Positions 1 through 7,720 of a DNA stretch of 46,594 nt are shown piece by piece. Location of the stretch: NCBI GenBank assembly GCA_017621475.1, contig JAGATA010000003.1, positions 140,072 through 186,665 on the forward strand. The letters are read 5' to 3'. The notes below the pieces were generated by a model. It was not told the origin of the DNA and searched no databases. It was given only the letters and a program-made list of their open reading frames with translations. Origin of the DNA: Clostridia bacterium. GTDB taxonomy: Bacteria > Bacillota > Clostridia > Oscillospirales > CAG-272. Position 1 is the stretch's first letter; each line of letters begins with the position of its first letter. The translations under genes and the position numbers were made by a program.

Positions 1-1
1 T

Positions 2-442
2 TACAGCTATGATGAAAACGAAAAATATTTCGTTTTTGAAGAAGTTGTTCGCTCCGGAGAAGTTGTTGGTTACAACATTGTAGGTCTTTCCGAACTCGGA
101 AAGCAGCAGGCTTCTGTGACAACACCCAGAGCATATAATGAAAAGAAGATATATTCCATTGAGGAAGGCGCTTTTGCTTCCGACAATATTACGGAAATAT
201 ATATTACGGATTATATTCCCGCTATTGGTGACGGCGCTTTTGCAAATGCTCCAAAACTCAAAAAGGTTCATATCCTTGCCGAGAATCCCGACGATACTAC
301 GGTAAACAACGTATCTATGGGACTTTGCAACGGTATGGCGAATGACGCTAAGTTCTATGTTTCCGCAGAATTCTATAACGATTTTAGTTCAAACTATTTC
401 TGGGGTCCCTACGCCGGTATGGGTAAGATAGAAAAAGAATAA
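2..442 (+). CDS. Leucine-rich repeat surface protein, C-terminal end (partial)
   Basis: The reading frame is open from base 2, so the start lies left of the window and only the last ~146 residues are visible. The segment SIEEGAFASDNITEIYI...IGDGAFANAPKLKKVHI has the I-x-x-GAF-x-N-x-x-L-x-x-V/I pattern of BspA-type (LRR_5) leucine-rich repeats, which occur in cell-surface and secreted proteins of gut Firmicutes. The tail (YFWGPYAGMGKIEKE) carries no LPXTG motif, so surface attachment would depend on the unseen N-terminal part. A strong hairpin terminator follows directly, so this is the last gene of its transcript. The partner or substrate cannot be inferred. The repeat-family call is fairly secure; the role is not. 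Confidence 0.7.
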   Translation, partial: YSYDENEKYFVFEEVVRSGEVVGYNIVGLSELGKQQASVTTPRAYNEKKIYSIEEGAFASDNITEIYITDYIPAIGDGAFANAPKLKKVHILAENPDDTTVNNVSMGLCNGMANDAKFYVSAEFYNDFSSNYFWGPYAGMGKIEKE

Positions 443-448
443 ATGTAT

Positions 449-477
449 AAAAGCTCTTGCCTTGGCAAGGGCTTTTT
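449..477 (+). terminator. Rho-independent terminator after the LRR gene
   Basis: Arms 449-461 (aaaagctcttgcc) and 464-476 (ggcaagggctttt) pair with a single G-T wobble and run into T residues. It lies 7 bases after the stop of the partial LRR gene. Confidence 0.85.
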
Positions 478-489
478 GCATAAAATATA

Positions 490-518
490 TTGAAAAAAGC
501 AATTAACGGTGGTACAAT
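490..518 (+). promoter_or_regulatory. Putative sigma-A promoter of nfnAB
   Basis: TTGAAA at 490-495, 17-base spacer, TACAAT at 513-518. It lies between the terminator at 449-477 and the nfnA start at 557 and is the only good match in that gap. Confidence 0.6.
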
Positions 519-556
519 ATAAAAATATAAACTTTTAAGTAAAGAAGGTTTTTAAT

Positions 557-1405
557 TTGAATAAAATTATTGAAAAAAGAGTACTTAACGAAAATGTAGT
601 GCTTATGAAAATATACGCTCCGCGTATTGCAAAAAAAGCGGAGCCGGGGCAATTTGTTATTGTAATGCCGAGTGAAAAAGGAGAGCGTATTCCTCTTACC
701 ATTGCGGATTATGACAGAGAAGCGGGAAGCGTTACTATCATTTTTCAGGTTGTTGGTGCAACAACGATGGAAATGAGCGACATGAACGAGGGAGATGAGC
801 TTTTTGCTTTTACGGGCCCTTTGGGAACACCTTCACATACGGAAGGTGTTAAAAAAGTTGCTGTGATCGGCGGCGGCTTGGGTTGTGCTATTGCGTATCC
901 GCAGGCAAAGAAGCTTCATTCTCTCGGTGCTCAGGTTGATATGATCGCAGGTTTTCGCAATAAAGACATAATTATCCTCGAAGAAGAAATGAAAGCCGCT
1001 TCCACACGACTTTTCGTTATGACGGATGACGGCTCAAACGGAAACCGCGGCTTTGTTACCAACAAACTGGAAGAGCTTTTTGAAGCGGGTGAAAAATACG
1101 ACGAGGTTATTGCCATCGGACCGCTTATGATGATGAAATTTGTTTGTAAGCTTACGGAAAAATACGGTATAAAGACTATCGTAAGTATGAATCCCATTAT
1201 GATAGACGGTACGGGAATGTGCGGCGGTTGCCGCCTTACCGTTGGCGGAAAAACAAAGTTTGCTTGTGTGGATGGTCCCGATTTTGACGGTCATCTTGTG
1301 GATTTTGACGAAATAATCCTTCGCTCCGGCACATATCGTGAAACCGAAGCAAAAGCGCGCGAGGCGCATTGCAATCTTATGAAAATGAAAGTAAAGGGGG
1401 AGTGA
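557..1405 (+). CDS. nfnA: NADH-dependent reduced ferredoxin:NADP+ oxidoreductase, subunit A
   Basis: Small flavoprotein of the NfnAB (SfrAB-like) complex, which couples NADH and reduced ferredoxin to NADP+ reduction by electron bifurcation in the cytoplasm of anaerobes. Visible features: an N-terminal FAD-binding barrel of the ferredoxin reductase/dihydroorotate dehydrogenase electron-transfer type (PGQFVIVMP, RIPLTIADYD), a nucleotide-binding stretch VAVIGGGLGCAIAYPQAKKL near residues 100-120, and a C-terminal [2Fe-2S] site with Cys222, Cys225 (MCGGCR) and Cys237 (FACVDGP). At 282 residues it is normal length. The start is TTG at 557, served by AAGAAGG about 7 bases upstream; no ATG fits. 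nfnB follows after 3 bases. A homologous subunit accompanies some glutamate synthase-like enzymes, but the tight pairing with the NfnB-type gene and the absence of a large GltB subunit favour Nfn. Confidence 0.85.
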   Translation: MNKIIEKRVLNENVVLMKIYAPRIAKKAEPGQFVIVMPSEKGERIPLTIADYDREAGSVTIIFQVVGATTMEMSDMNEGDELFAFTGPLGTPSHTEGVKKVAVIGGGLGCAIAYPQAKKLHSLGAQVDMIAGFRNKDIIILEEEMKAASTRLFVMTDDGSNGNRGFVTNKLEELFEAGEKYDEVIAIGPLMMMKFVCKLTEKYGIKTIVSMNPIMIDGTGMCGGCRLTVGGKTKFACVDGPDFDGHLVDFDEIILRSGTYRETEAKAREAHCNLMKMKVKGE

Positions 1406-1408
1406 GCA

Positions 1409-2797
1409 ATGCCGAATATGTCCCTTGTTAAGAATCCTATGCCCGAACAGGCACCCGATGTAAGAAATAAAAATTTTGATGAGGTTGCCCTTGGCTACAC
1501 TCCCGAAACAGCGATTGAAGAGGCAAAAAGATGCCTTAACTGCAAAAAGCCTCTGTGTGTTGCAGGATGCCCTGTAAACGTAAAGATCCCTGAATTTATT
1601 TCCCTTGTTGCACAAGGCAGATTTGAAGAGGCGTACCTCAAAATAAGAGAAACAAGCTCACTTCCTGCTGTATGCGGCAGAGTTTGCCCGCAAGAACGCC
1701 AGTGCGAAAGCAAGTGTATCCGCGGTATAAAAGGGGAAGCCGTTGCCATTGGCAGGCTTGAACGCTTCTGCGCAGATTATCATATGGCACACGGCGAAGA
1801 CGTAAGACCTGGTATAGTTAAAAACGGGCATAAGGTCGCTGTTGTCGGTGCAGGCCCTGCGGGGCTTACCTGCGCAGGCGACCTTGCGCGCCTTGGTTAC
1901 GATGTAACGGTATTTGAAGCATTCCACGTTGCCGGCGGTGTATTGATATACGGTATTCCCGAATTCAGACTTCCGAAAGACATTGTTCGCCGCGAGATAG
2001 AAAGCCTTGAAAATCTGGGTGTTTCCATTGAGACGAATACAGTTGTAGGCAAAGCTATTTCCGTTGACGAGCTTATGTGCGAAGAAGGCTTTGAAGCTGT
2101 ATTTATCGGAACAGGCGCAGGTCTTCCTTCGTTTATGAATATTCCCGGGGAAGGTCTTATCGGCGTATATTCCGCAAATGAATTTTTAACAAGAATAAAC
2201 CTTATGAAGGCGTATCGCGATGATTACGCCACTCCCATAAAACATCATAACAGTGTTGCCGTTATTGGCGGCGGTAACGTTGCGATGGATGCGGCAAGAT
2301 GCGCAAAGCGCTTGGGTGCAAATGTTTACATCGTGTATCGCCGCGGCAGAGAAGAGCTTCCTGCGCGCGCCGAAGAAATACACCATGCAGAAGAAGAGGG
2401 GATCATCTTCAAACTTCTTTCCAACCCCAAGGAGATCATTGGTGATGAAAATGGAAACGTTAAAGCAATAAAATGCGTGGAAATGGATCTCGGAGAGCCC
2501 GATGCTTCCGGCAGAAGAAGACCCGTAGAAAAATCGGATTCCGATTTTATCATCGAGGTAGATAGCGTTATTATGGCACTTGGCACGTCTCCCAATCCTC
2601 TTATAAAGAATACGACAGAGGGACTTGTTGTGAACGATCGCGGTTGTATCGTTGCAAATGAAACGGGTAAAACTTCAAAGGACGGCGTTTATGCGGGCGG
2701 AGACGCAGTAACGGGTGCGGCAACCGTAATTCTTGCCATGGGTGCGGGAAAACAAGCCGCCGCCGCTATTGATGAATATATAAAAAATAAAAACTAA
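1409..2797 (+). CDS. nfnB: NADH-dependent reduced ferredoxin:NADP+ oxidoreductase, subunit B
   Basis: Large subunit of the Nfn transhydrogenase; the family is often annotated as glutamate synthase small subunit (GltD-like). N-terminal cysteine clusters CLNCKKPLCVAGCP and CGRVCPQERQCESKC form two [4Fe-4S] sites. A first dinucleotide fold VVGAGPAGLTCAG lies at about residue 145 and a second, VIGGGNVAMDAARCAK, near residue 285, followed by YRRGREELPAR, typical of the NADPH-binding domain. The C-terminal GVYAGGDAVTGAATVILAMG is the conserved FAD-contacting end. Length 462 is normal. The ATG at 1409 sits 3 bases after the nfnA stop with GGGGGAG overlapping that stop, so the two are translationally coupled. 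The lack of gltB argues against true glutamate synthase. Function call is strong. Confidence 0.87.
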   Translation: MPNMSLVKNPMPEQAPDVRNKNFDEVALGYTPETAIEEAKRCLNCKKPLCVAGCPVNVKIPEFISLVAQGRFEEAYLKIRETSSLPAVCGRVCPQERQCESKCIRGIKGEAVAIGRLERFCADYHMAHGEDVRPGIVKNGHKVAVVGAGPAGLTCAGDLARLGYDVTVFEAFHVAGGVLIYGIPEFRLPKDIVRREIESLENLGVSIETNTVVGKAISVDELMCEEGFEAVFIGTGAGLPSFMNIPGEGLIGVYSANEFLTRINLMKAYRDDYATPIKHHNSVAVIGGGNVAMDAARCAKRLGANVYIVYRRGREELPARAEEIHHAEEEGIIFKLLSNPKEIIGDENGNVKAIKCVEMDLGEPDASGRRRPVEKSDSDFIIEVDSVIMALGTSPNPLIKNTTEGLVVNDRGCIVANETGKTSKDGVYAGGDAVTGAATVILAMGAGKQAAAAIDEYIKNKN

Positions 2798-2816
2798 ACT
2801 TGAAAGGGTGGCAACA

Positions 2817-4133
2817 TTGGAGAAAAAGCGGTTTTCTCGCGAAAGCAAAGCTTTTATCGCTGTTTTAATATTTATTTCATTCATAATGCTTCTTTGCAAC
2901 GTACTGACGGATCTTTGCGTGGATGATTTTTGCTATTTGGGAAGTTTTTCGACCAATGAACGAATAGACTCTTTATGGGACATCTTTCCCTCCATGGCGA
3001 TGCACGCAAAAACTATGAACGGGCGCGTTGTGGCTCATTTCTTCGTTCAGCTTTTTCTGATTTTTCCTTTGCCGATATTCAAGGTTATAAATACTGCAAT
3101 GTTTGTTTTTCAAATATTGCTCATATTGCATCTTTCGGGAGCTAAAATAAATCAAAGATGGTTTCTTGCTCTTTGTGCCTTTGCACTTATTTGGGTATAT
3201 GAACCTGCCTTTGGGCAAGTCAACTTCTGGCTCGATGGCGCGTGCAATTACCTTTGGTCGGCTGTAGCGGCACTTATTTTCCTTTGCCCGTTTGGTAAGC
3301 TTTTTGTAAGCGATACAGAGGTAAAGCCTATTTATCTGCGTATATTGTTTTGCATTGCGGGATTTTTTGCGGGCGCTTTTGCGGAAAGCACGGCAATATC
3401 TGCAATATTTATGTCCGTTTGCCTTATCGTGCTTTGCTTTATCTGCGGAAAAAAGGTGAATGTTTGGTACTTTGCGGCACTTGTGTGCGCACTTCTGGGC
3501 TTTATATTTATGATAAGTGCACCCGCTGAGTTTGAAAATAAGCTTGCGGAAATGAATTTCGGAACGCTTCGCATAAATTTCATTGCCGCACTCGATATGT
3601 TGAAGAGCTTTGCTGTGCTTCCTGTGTCTTTTGCGGTGCTTGCCTGTGCCCACTTTTATCTTGTAAAAGAAAAGCGTACATTGCTTTTTTCCTTCGTTTT
3701 GGCTCTGGGGGCGCTTTGCGCAAATTTTGTACATATTTTTGCGGGATATTACCCGGGCAGATGCGCCTCTTTCTGCGTTGTGCTTTTTGTTGCGGCGGAT
3801 ATTGCGCTTGCAGCAAGGCTTCTTGAAACGGATGCGCGCTTACCGATAAAATGCGCTGCGGCAGCTCTTGTGGTTATATTTGCTTATAACCTTGCTTTCG
3901 GTGTGAACGACGTGTTCAGCACTCATATTAAGATAAGCGAAAACGAGCAGAGAATAGAAGAATGCCGCGAAGCAGGCATTATGAACGTGGAGCTTCCGAT
4001 GTTCGTTACGCACTCAAAATACAGCGCTGTTTCGGGCCTTAAATATTTGGATACCGAAACCTACGATACTTGGCCAAACAACCATATGGCGGCGTATTAC
4101 GGCGTTGAAAGTATTATTGGATATTGGGAATAG
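2817..4133 (+). CDS. Polytopic membrane protein, DUF6056-like
   Basis: Integral membrane protein of about 438 residues with roughly ten hydrophobic segments. The VDDFCYLG motif just after the first membrane helix, the MNGRVVAHFF stretch and FGQVNFWLDGACNYLWSA resemble the DUF6056/glucosyltransferase-like membrane families, whose early acidic DD motif sits outside the membrane in lipid-linked sugar transferases. The C-terminal soluble part contains NNHMAAYYGVESI. I do not know its substrate. Start: GTG at 2808 lies inside the ribosome site GAAAGGGTGG, so TTG at 2817 is preferred. It begins only 19 bases after nfnB and has no terminator before it, so it is probably co-transcribed, although no functional link with Nfn is apparent. 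Confidence 0.6.
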   Translation: MEKKRFSRESKAFIAVLIFISFIMLLCNVLTDLCVDDFCYLGSFSTNERIDSLWDIFPSMAMHAKTMNGRVVAHFFVQLFLIFPLPIFKVINTAMFVFQILLILHLSGAKINQRWFLALCAFALIWVYEPAFGQVNFWLDGACNYLWSAVAALIFLCPFGKLFVSDTEVKPIYLRILFCIAGFFAGAFAESTAISAIFMSVCLIVLCFICGKKVNVWYFAALVCALLGFIFMISAPAEFENKLAEMNFGTLRINFIAALDMLKSFAVLPVSFAVLACAHFYLVKEKRTLLFSFVLALGALCANFVHIFAGYYPGRCASFCVVLFVAADIALAARLLETDARLPIKCAAAALVVIFAYNLAFGVNDVFSTHIKISENEQRIEECREAGIMNVELPMFVTHSKYSAVSGLKYLDTETYDTWPNNHMAAYYGVESIIGYWE

Positions 4134-4148
4134 CAAAATATATAATGA

Positions 4149-4187
4149 AAAGCGGTGTATCAAGTGTACGCCGCTTTAAAATTTTTT
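4149..4187 (+). terminator. Terminator after the DUF6056-like gene
   Basis: Stem 4149-4159 / 4167-4177 (aaagcggtgta with tacgccgcttt, one wobble), 7-base loop, then AAAATTTTTT. Confidence 0.8.
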
Positions 4188-4199
4188 CAAAAACTTCTT

Positions 4200-4220
4200 A
4201 ACCGTTTTCCTCTTTTTGCG
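4200..4220 (+). promoter_or_regulatory. Possible ECF-type promoter upstream of the first sigma factor
   Basis: AACCG at 4200-4204 followed by a T-rich spacer and TTTTTGCG ending at 4220. The paralogous sigma gene at 30763-32373 has AACCG and TTTTTACG in the same arrangement, with a spacer 2 bases shorter. ECF factors commonly use an AAC-containing -35 and a CG-containing -10, so self-activation is possible, but this is a two-sequence comparison only. Confidence 0.3.
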
Positions 4221-4264
4221 ACTATATGAGTGAAAGCGCTTGAAACAAAACCTCGGAGGAAAAA

Positions 4265-5803
4265 ATGGAACACGAAAAAATAAATAAGTTCATTGTTGAA
4301 AATATGAAAAATATTTTCGGCTTTTCGCTATCTCGCCTTCAAAATAGGGAAGCGGCAGATGAGCTTGCCAGCGATATAATATATGAAATATTGAAGTCTG
4401 CACCGAAACTCTCGGACGAAAGCCGTTTTTACGCATTTATGTGGCGTATTGCTGAAAATAAATATGCAGACTATCTGCGTAAAAAGTATAAGCAGAGGCA
4501 TACGGAGCTCTGCGAAAATATTCCCGGCGAAAAAACGGTTGAGGAAGATGTTATACTTACGGAAGATTTGAAGCTTCTTCGCCGCGAGCTTTCGCTTTTG
4601 TCGGAGCAGTACAGAAAAACCACGGTGCTTTATTATATCGAAAACCGTTCGTGTTCGCAAATTTCGGAAAAACTCGGAATCAGCACAGAAATGGTCAAAT
4701 ATTACCTTTTCCGTGCCAGAAAAATCATAAGAGAGGGTATGAATATGGAAAGGATATACGGTGAAAAAAGCTACAATCCCAAGCATTTTGAAATTGATTT
4801 TTGGGGAACAAAGGGCGGGGCAGACGCGGAATACCGCGATTTTGAAACGAGAAAAATAAAGGGCAATATATTGCTTGCATCATATTATGCCCCTGTTACA
4901 TTACAGGAAATAAGCATAGAGCTTGGCGTTGCCGTGCCGTATCTTGAGGATGAGGTGGCGCTCCTTCTTCAAAAGGAGTATATCATAGAGAAAAACGGGA
5001 AATATATTGCCAACATCCCTATATTTACAAAAGAATGTAACGAGGAGATAGAAAAACGCCTTTGTGCGATCATAGAAAAGGCGGCAGAGGAATTTAGCGC
5101 GCTTGCTTACGATGATTTCAAAAAAGAATTTGGGAACAAATTTGAAAATGAAAACGCTATGCGCTGGCAGATGGCAACGCTATGCGCAAGAGAAGCTTTT
5201 GTAAGCGGACTTGACGATAATTCACTTCCTGCGGACAGACCTTACCGCCTTGTAAACGGCGGAGGCGGACGCGGCTTTATCTGGGGTAGGAGCGAGGAGA
5301 AAAATTCCCGTATACACGGAATATACAGCGGATATTGCAATAATGATATGAGCAATTATGTCATTGTTTTCAATTTTCAGCAAATGCTTGGCGTGCAGGA
5401 TTTTTCGGGAGATCATACTGCCGCCGTGTGCGCCGTAGCAAGAGAAAACACTCAAGCTCTTTCCGAAAGGGATAAAAATATCGTTACCGCGCAAGGATAT
5501 GCGAAAGACGGAAAAGCAAATTTTCCCGTATACACGAAAGAGGAATTTGAGCGAGCAAAGGAATTTCTTGCGCCTATGGCAAGGATATTCAGAAATGTTG
5601 CGCTTGAAACGACGAAAACCGCAGCTTATGTCACGGCAGAGCATTCTCCTGCCCATATAAAAAAGACGGCTGAGATGGTGGGTGCTTTTAAGTATGGCTT
5701 TGATAGTGCGGAAAAATTCATCGACCGACTTTATGAAAAAGGCTGGCTTGATGCCCCTGATACCGCACAAAAATGCGCTATGTGCATAGTTAAAATGAAA
5801 TGA
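4265..5803 (+). CDS. ECF-like RNA polymerase sigma factor with large C-terminal extension (paralogue 1)
   Basis: The first ~160 residues are a sigma-70/ECF factor: region 2 about 18-80 (AADELASDIIYEILKS, FYAFMWRIAENKYADYLRK) and region 4 about 105-160 (LSEQYRKTTVLYYIENRSCS...SEKLGISTEMVKYYLFRAR). It then continues for another ~350 residues, against ~170-200 for an ordinary ECF protein. The extension opens with YGEKSYNP, followed by a winged-helix-like stretch near 200-250 (TLQEISIELGVAVPYLEDEV...LLQKEYI) and an unrecognised C-terminal part. The same layout, including YGEKSYNP and the winged helix, is found in the gene at 30763-32373. There is no neighbouring anti-sigma gene, so the extension may do the sensing (inference). 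ATG 4265 has GGAGG 6 bases upstream. Ends at a bidirectional terminator facing an XRE gene. Confidence 0.75.
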   Translation: MEHEKINKFIVENMKNIFGFSLSRLQNREAADELASDIIYEILKSAPKLSDESRFYAFMWRIAENKYADYLRKKYKQRHTELCENIPGEKTVEEDVILTEDLKLLRRELSLLSEQYRKTTVLYYIENRSCSQISEKLGISTEMVKYYLFRARKIIREGMNMERIYGEKSYNPKHFEIDFWGTKGGADAEYRDFETRKIKGNILLASYYAPVTLQEISIELGVAVPYLEDEVALLLQKEYIIEKNGKYIANIPIFTKECNEEIEKRLCAIIEKAAEEFSALAYDDFKKEFGNKFENENAMRWQMATLCAREAFVSGLDDNSLPADRPYRLVNGGGGRGFIWGRSEEKNSRIHGIYSGYCNNDMSNYVIVFNFQQMLGVQDFSGDHTAAVCAVARENTQALSERDKNIVTAQGYAKDGKANFPVYTKEEFERAKEFLAPMARIFRNVALETTKTAAYVTAEHSPAHIKKTAEMVGAFKYGFDSAEKFIDRLYEKGWLDAPDTAQKCAMCIVKMK

Positions 5804-5828
5804 AAAAGCAGGCTCACGCCTGCTTTTT
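5803..5828. terminator. Bidirectional terminator between sigma factor and XRE gene
   Basis: Perfect 10-bp stem aaaaagcagg (5803-5812) / cctgcttttt (5819-5828) with 6-base loop. A near copy of this stem is at 7674-7699. Confidence 0.85.
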
Positions 5829-5833
5829 CGTGT

Positions 5834-6631
5834 TTAAGAGTTAAGTAAGCGAAGCGTTTTTCTACGCACGCCTTTTACAAAGTCGCTTTCTTCTCCCTCG
5901 AATAAAATATCCAAAATTTTAAGCATTTTTTCGTTATAGCTTTTATCGTTTTCCGTTTCTGCCAGAGCGTTTAGGTGGAAGGACAAAACCCAAGCTATCT
6001 CATCGAGAGTATATTTTGCAATGGTATGTTTTTTCTCTTTATCATTGTGAACAAGAACCAAAGCGGTTTCTCTTGTTTTAAAGAGATTGGGAAGTTTTTT
6101 TGCATATTCAATAGCTTTTTCTTGATCTCCGTAACGCCAATAAGCATCGGCTATATTGAAAAGTGCGGCGCCACGATCCTCAGAATCATCGCAATAGCGA
6201 AGTATCTGCTCTTGTACGGCGATGGATTCTTTTAAATTTGCTCTTTTTTCAGCTTCCGTGCCGTCAAGCCGTTCCAAAGAACAATAAAGCTGTGAAAGAA
6301 GCCGGGGATTGTTCGGGTGATCTTTCAAGGCTTCTTTAATAAGAGTTACGTTTTCTTTATGCTTTTTCTGCTTTCTGTTTTCGTCCCATGTTTTGTTAAT
6401 TTCTTCAAGACGTTTTGAAGATGTAAATTCGTCCATTCCAACAAGCTCATCTACAGAAACTTTGAAATAATTAGAAAGAGCAGGAAGCATCGTTATATCG
6501 GGATAGCCGTCGCCGCGCTCCCATTTTGAAATGGCTTGGAATGAAATACCCATATGTGCCGCAACTTCTTCCTGGGTTAGGTCTCGTTCTCTGCGGAGCT
6601 TCTTTATTTTTTCTCCAATAGTTAAATTCAT
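5834..6631 (-). CDS. XRE-family transcriptional regulator with C-terminal helical repeat region
   Basis: The N-terminal helix-turn-helix (residues 1-60: IGEKIKKLRRERDLTQEEVA, FQAISKWERGDGYPDITMLP) is a clear HTH_3/XRE domain. The remaining ~200 residues are helical, with TPR-like spacing (LFNIADAYWRYGDQEKAIEY). In Firmicutes this layout is common in regulators that respond to small molecules or peptides. Start: the frame extends upstream, but ATG at 6629-6631 has a perfect GGAGGAACTT leader and begins MNLTIGEKIKKL, aligning with MNLGNKIRELRR of the regulator at 45268. No small peptide gene or clear target is adjacent. It diverges from the metallophosphatase at 6847 and converges with the sigma factor. 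The promoter resembles that of the 45.3 kb paralogue. Confidence 0.8.
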   Translation of the reverse strand: MNLTIGEKIKKLRRERDLTQEEVAAHMGISFQAISKWERGDGYPDITMLPALSNYFKVSVDELVGMDEFTSSKRLEEINKTWDENRKQKKHKENVTLIKEALKDHPNNPRLLSQLYCSLERLDGTEAEKRANLKESIAVQEQILRYCDDSEDRGAALFNIADAYWRYGDQEKAIEYAKKLPNLFKTRETALVLVHNDKEKKHTIAKYTLDEIAWVLSFHLNALAETENDKSYNEKMLKILDILFEGEESDFVKGVRRKTLRLLNS

Positions 6632-6670
6632 AAGTTCCTCCAAAATTAAGTTATTGACGCGTCTGTCTTT

Positions 6671-6699
6671 ATTATAATGGGCTATCGGAAATAAAACAA
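6671..6699 (-). promoter_or_regulatory. Promoter of the XRE gene (minus strand)
   Basis: On the minus strand TTGTTT (6694-6699), 17 bases, TATAAT (6671-6676). The same TTGTTT-17-TATAAT combination precedes the XRE gene at 45268. Confidence 0.6.
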
Positions 6700-6783
6700 T
6701 AACTTTGTCATAGAAGAGCATCAACGAAGCGTAGAAAATTTATACATAGCGAAGAAAAAGAAACCGATTTAAAAATGCGGTTA

Positions 6784-6812
6784 TTGACAATTATATATAA
6801 AATAATTATACT
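6784..6812 (+). promoter_or_regulatory. Strong sigma-A promoter of the metallophosphatase
   Basis: TTGACA 6784-6789, 17-base spacer, TATACT 6807-6812, 34 bases before the start codon. Confidence 0.8.
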
Positions 6813-6846
6813 TGTTTATACGGATATCCAACAGGAGGCTTATAAT

Positions 6847-7656
6847 ATGATAAATATTACGAATACAAAATTGACGGCAGGACTTGCCCATCCCGTAAAA
6901 ATACTTCATATAACCGATATTCATTTGACTTATGCCAACGAAAAAGATACGCCCGAACATCATAAACTGATGAAAAAGAGATTTGATGTTTTCCGTGGAG
7001 AAGGCGAATTTCCGCCTTTTACTCCCAAAGAATATTTTGAACAAGCTATCGCTCTTGCCAAAGAAGAAAAGGCTTTGCTTGTCTGCACGGGTGATGCTAT
7101 TGATATCCACACACACGGTAATATTGAGGTGATCAAGGAGATTTTGGAAGGGGAGGATTTGATGTTTTCTCCCGGTGGGCACGAACATCAGCGTATCTGC
7201 CGCAGAACGATGGAAGAGCCTTATCCTTACTTTGAAACCGTGCGTCTGCAGCTTGAACGTGAGTTTTCGGAATTTGACCTTTATTTCGAGAGCCGCGTTA
7301 TCAACGGGCTCAATATTATTACTGCAGACAACAGTATGGACTATTTTCCTCAAAGGACAGTCGAGGCTTTTAAACGCGAAATTGAAAAGGGATTTCCCAT
7401 CATTGTCTTTTTCCACGACCCCATTTGGGATGAATTGCTCAATAAAAAAGAACCTTACCACCAGAATGTTCGTTTGACACAAGAGGATTACCTGCGTAGC
7501 GGAGAAATGATAGATATTCTTTTGCATCATCCTCTCGTTTTGACTACGGTGGGCGGTCACGGTCATAGAGATGAAGAGCGTATTATCGACGGCAAAAATC
7601 ACTATATGACATCCGGCTTGTTCAAGGGCAAGGCGCGTATGATAGAGATTATATAA
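6847..7656 (+). CDS. Metallophosphoesterase, calcineurin-like
   Basis: A 269-residue cytoplasmic protein with the metal ligands of the calcineurin-like fold in order: DIHLT (ILHITDIHLT), GDAID (LLVCTGDAIDIHTHGN), a GGHEHQ segment, HDP (VFFHDPIWDE) and GGHGH (LTTVGGHGHRDEER). It has no signal peptide. The usual GNHD is replaced by PGGHEHQ, so the asparagine that normally helps bind phosphate is absent; this may mean a diverged substrate or lower activity. Start: ATG 6847 is preceded by CAGGAGG; an upstream in-frame ATG lies inside the promoter and is rejected. It is a single-gene unit between its own promoter and the hairpin at 7674. The substrate cannot be told. Confidence 0.75.
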   Translation: MINITNTKLTAGLAHPVKILHITDIHLTYANEKDTPEHHKLMKKRFDVFRGEGEFPPFTPKEYFEQAIALAKEEKALLVCTGDAIDIHTHGNIEVIKEILEGEDLMFSPGGHEHQRICRRTMEEPYPYFETVRLQLEREFSEFDLYFESRVINGLNIITADNSMDYFPQRTVEAFKREIEKGFPIIVFFHDPIWDELLNKKEPYHQNVRLTQEDYLRSGEMIDILLHHPLVLTTVGGHGHRDEERIIDGKNHYMTSGLFKGKARMIEII

Positions 7657-7673
7657 AAGCATTATGAATACAG

Positions 7674-7700
7674 AAAAAGCAGGCGTGCGCCTGCTTTTTC
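7674..7700. terminator. Bidirectional terminator between metallophosphatase and gltS-like gene
   Basis: Stem 7674-7685 / 7688-7699 (aaaaagcaggcg with cgcctgcttttt), A- and T-tracts on both sides; nearly the same stem as 5803-5828. Confidence 0.85.
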
Positions 7701-7720
7701 ATATTATTGTTCACGAAAAC

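Noticed and set aside
1409..2797. Glutamate synthase small subunit (gltD)
   Set aside because: No gltB in the neighbourhood and directly coupled to an NfnA-type subunit with a [2Fe-2S] site, which fits NfnB better.
2973..3734. Minus-strand frame of 253 codons opposite the DUF6056-like gene
   Set aside because: Lys/Cys/Tyr-rich antisense of a hydrophobic protein, typical shadow.
6654..6678. TTGACG and TATAAT on the plus strand upstream of the metallophosphatase
   Set aside because: Spacer is 13 bases, too short for sigma-A; the minus-strand reading (TTGTTT-17-TATAAT) and the plus-strand promoter at 6784 fit better.
6781..7662. Minus-strand frame of 293 codons opposite the metallophosphatase
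   Set aside because: It lies fully antisense to a gene with intact metal motifs and spans that gene's promoter; no ribosome site.
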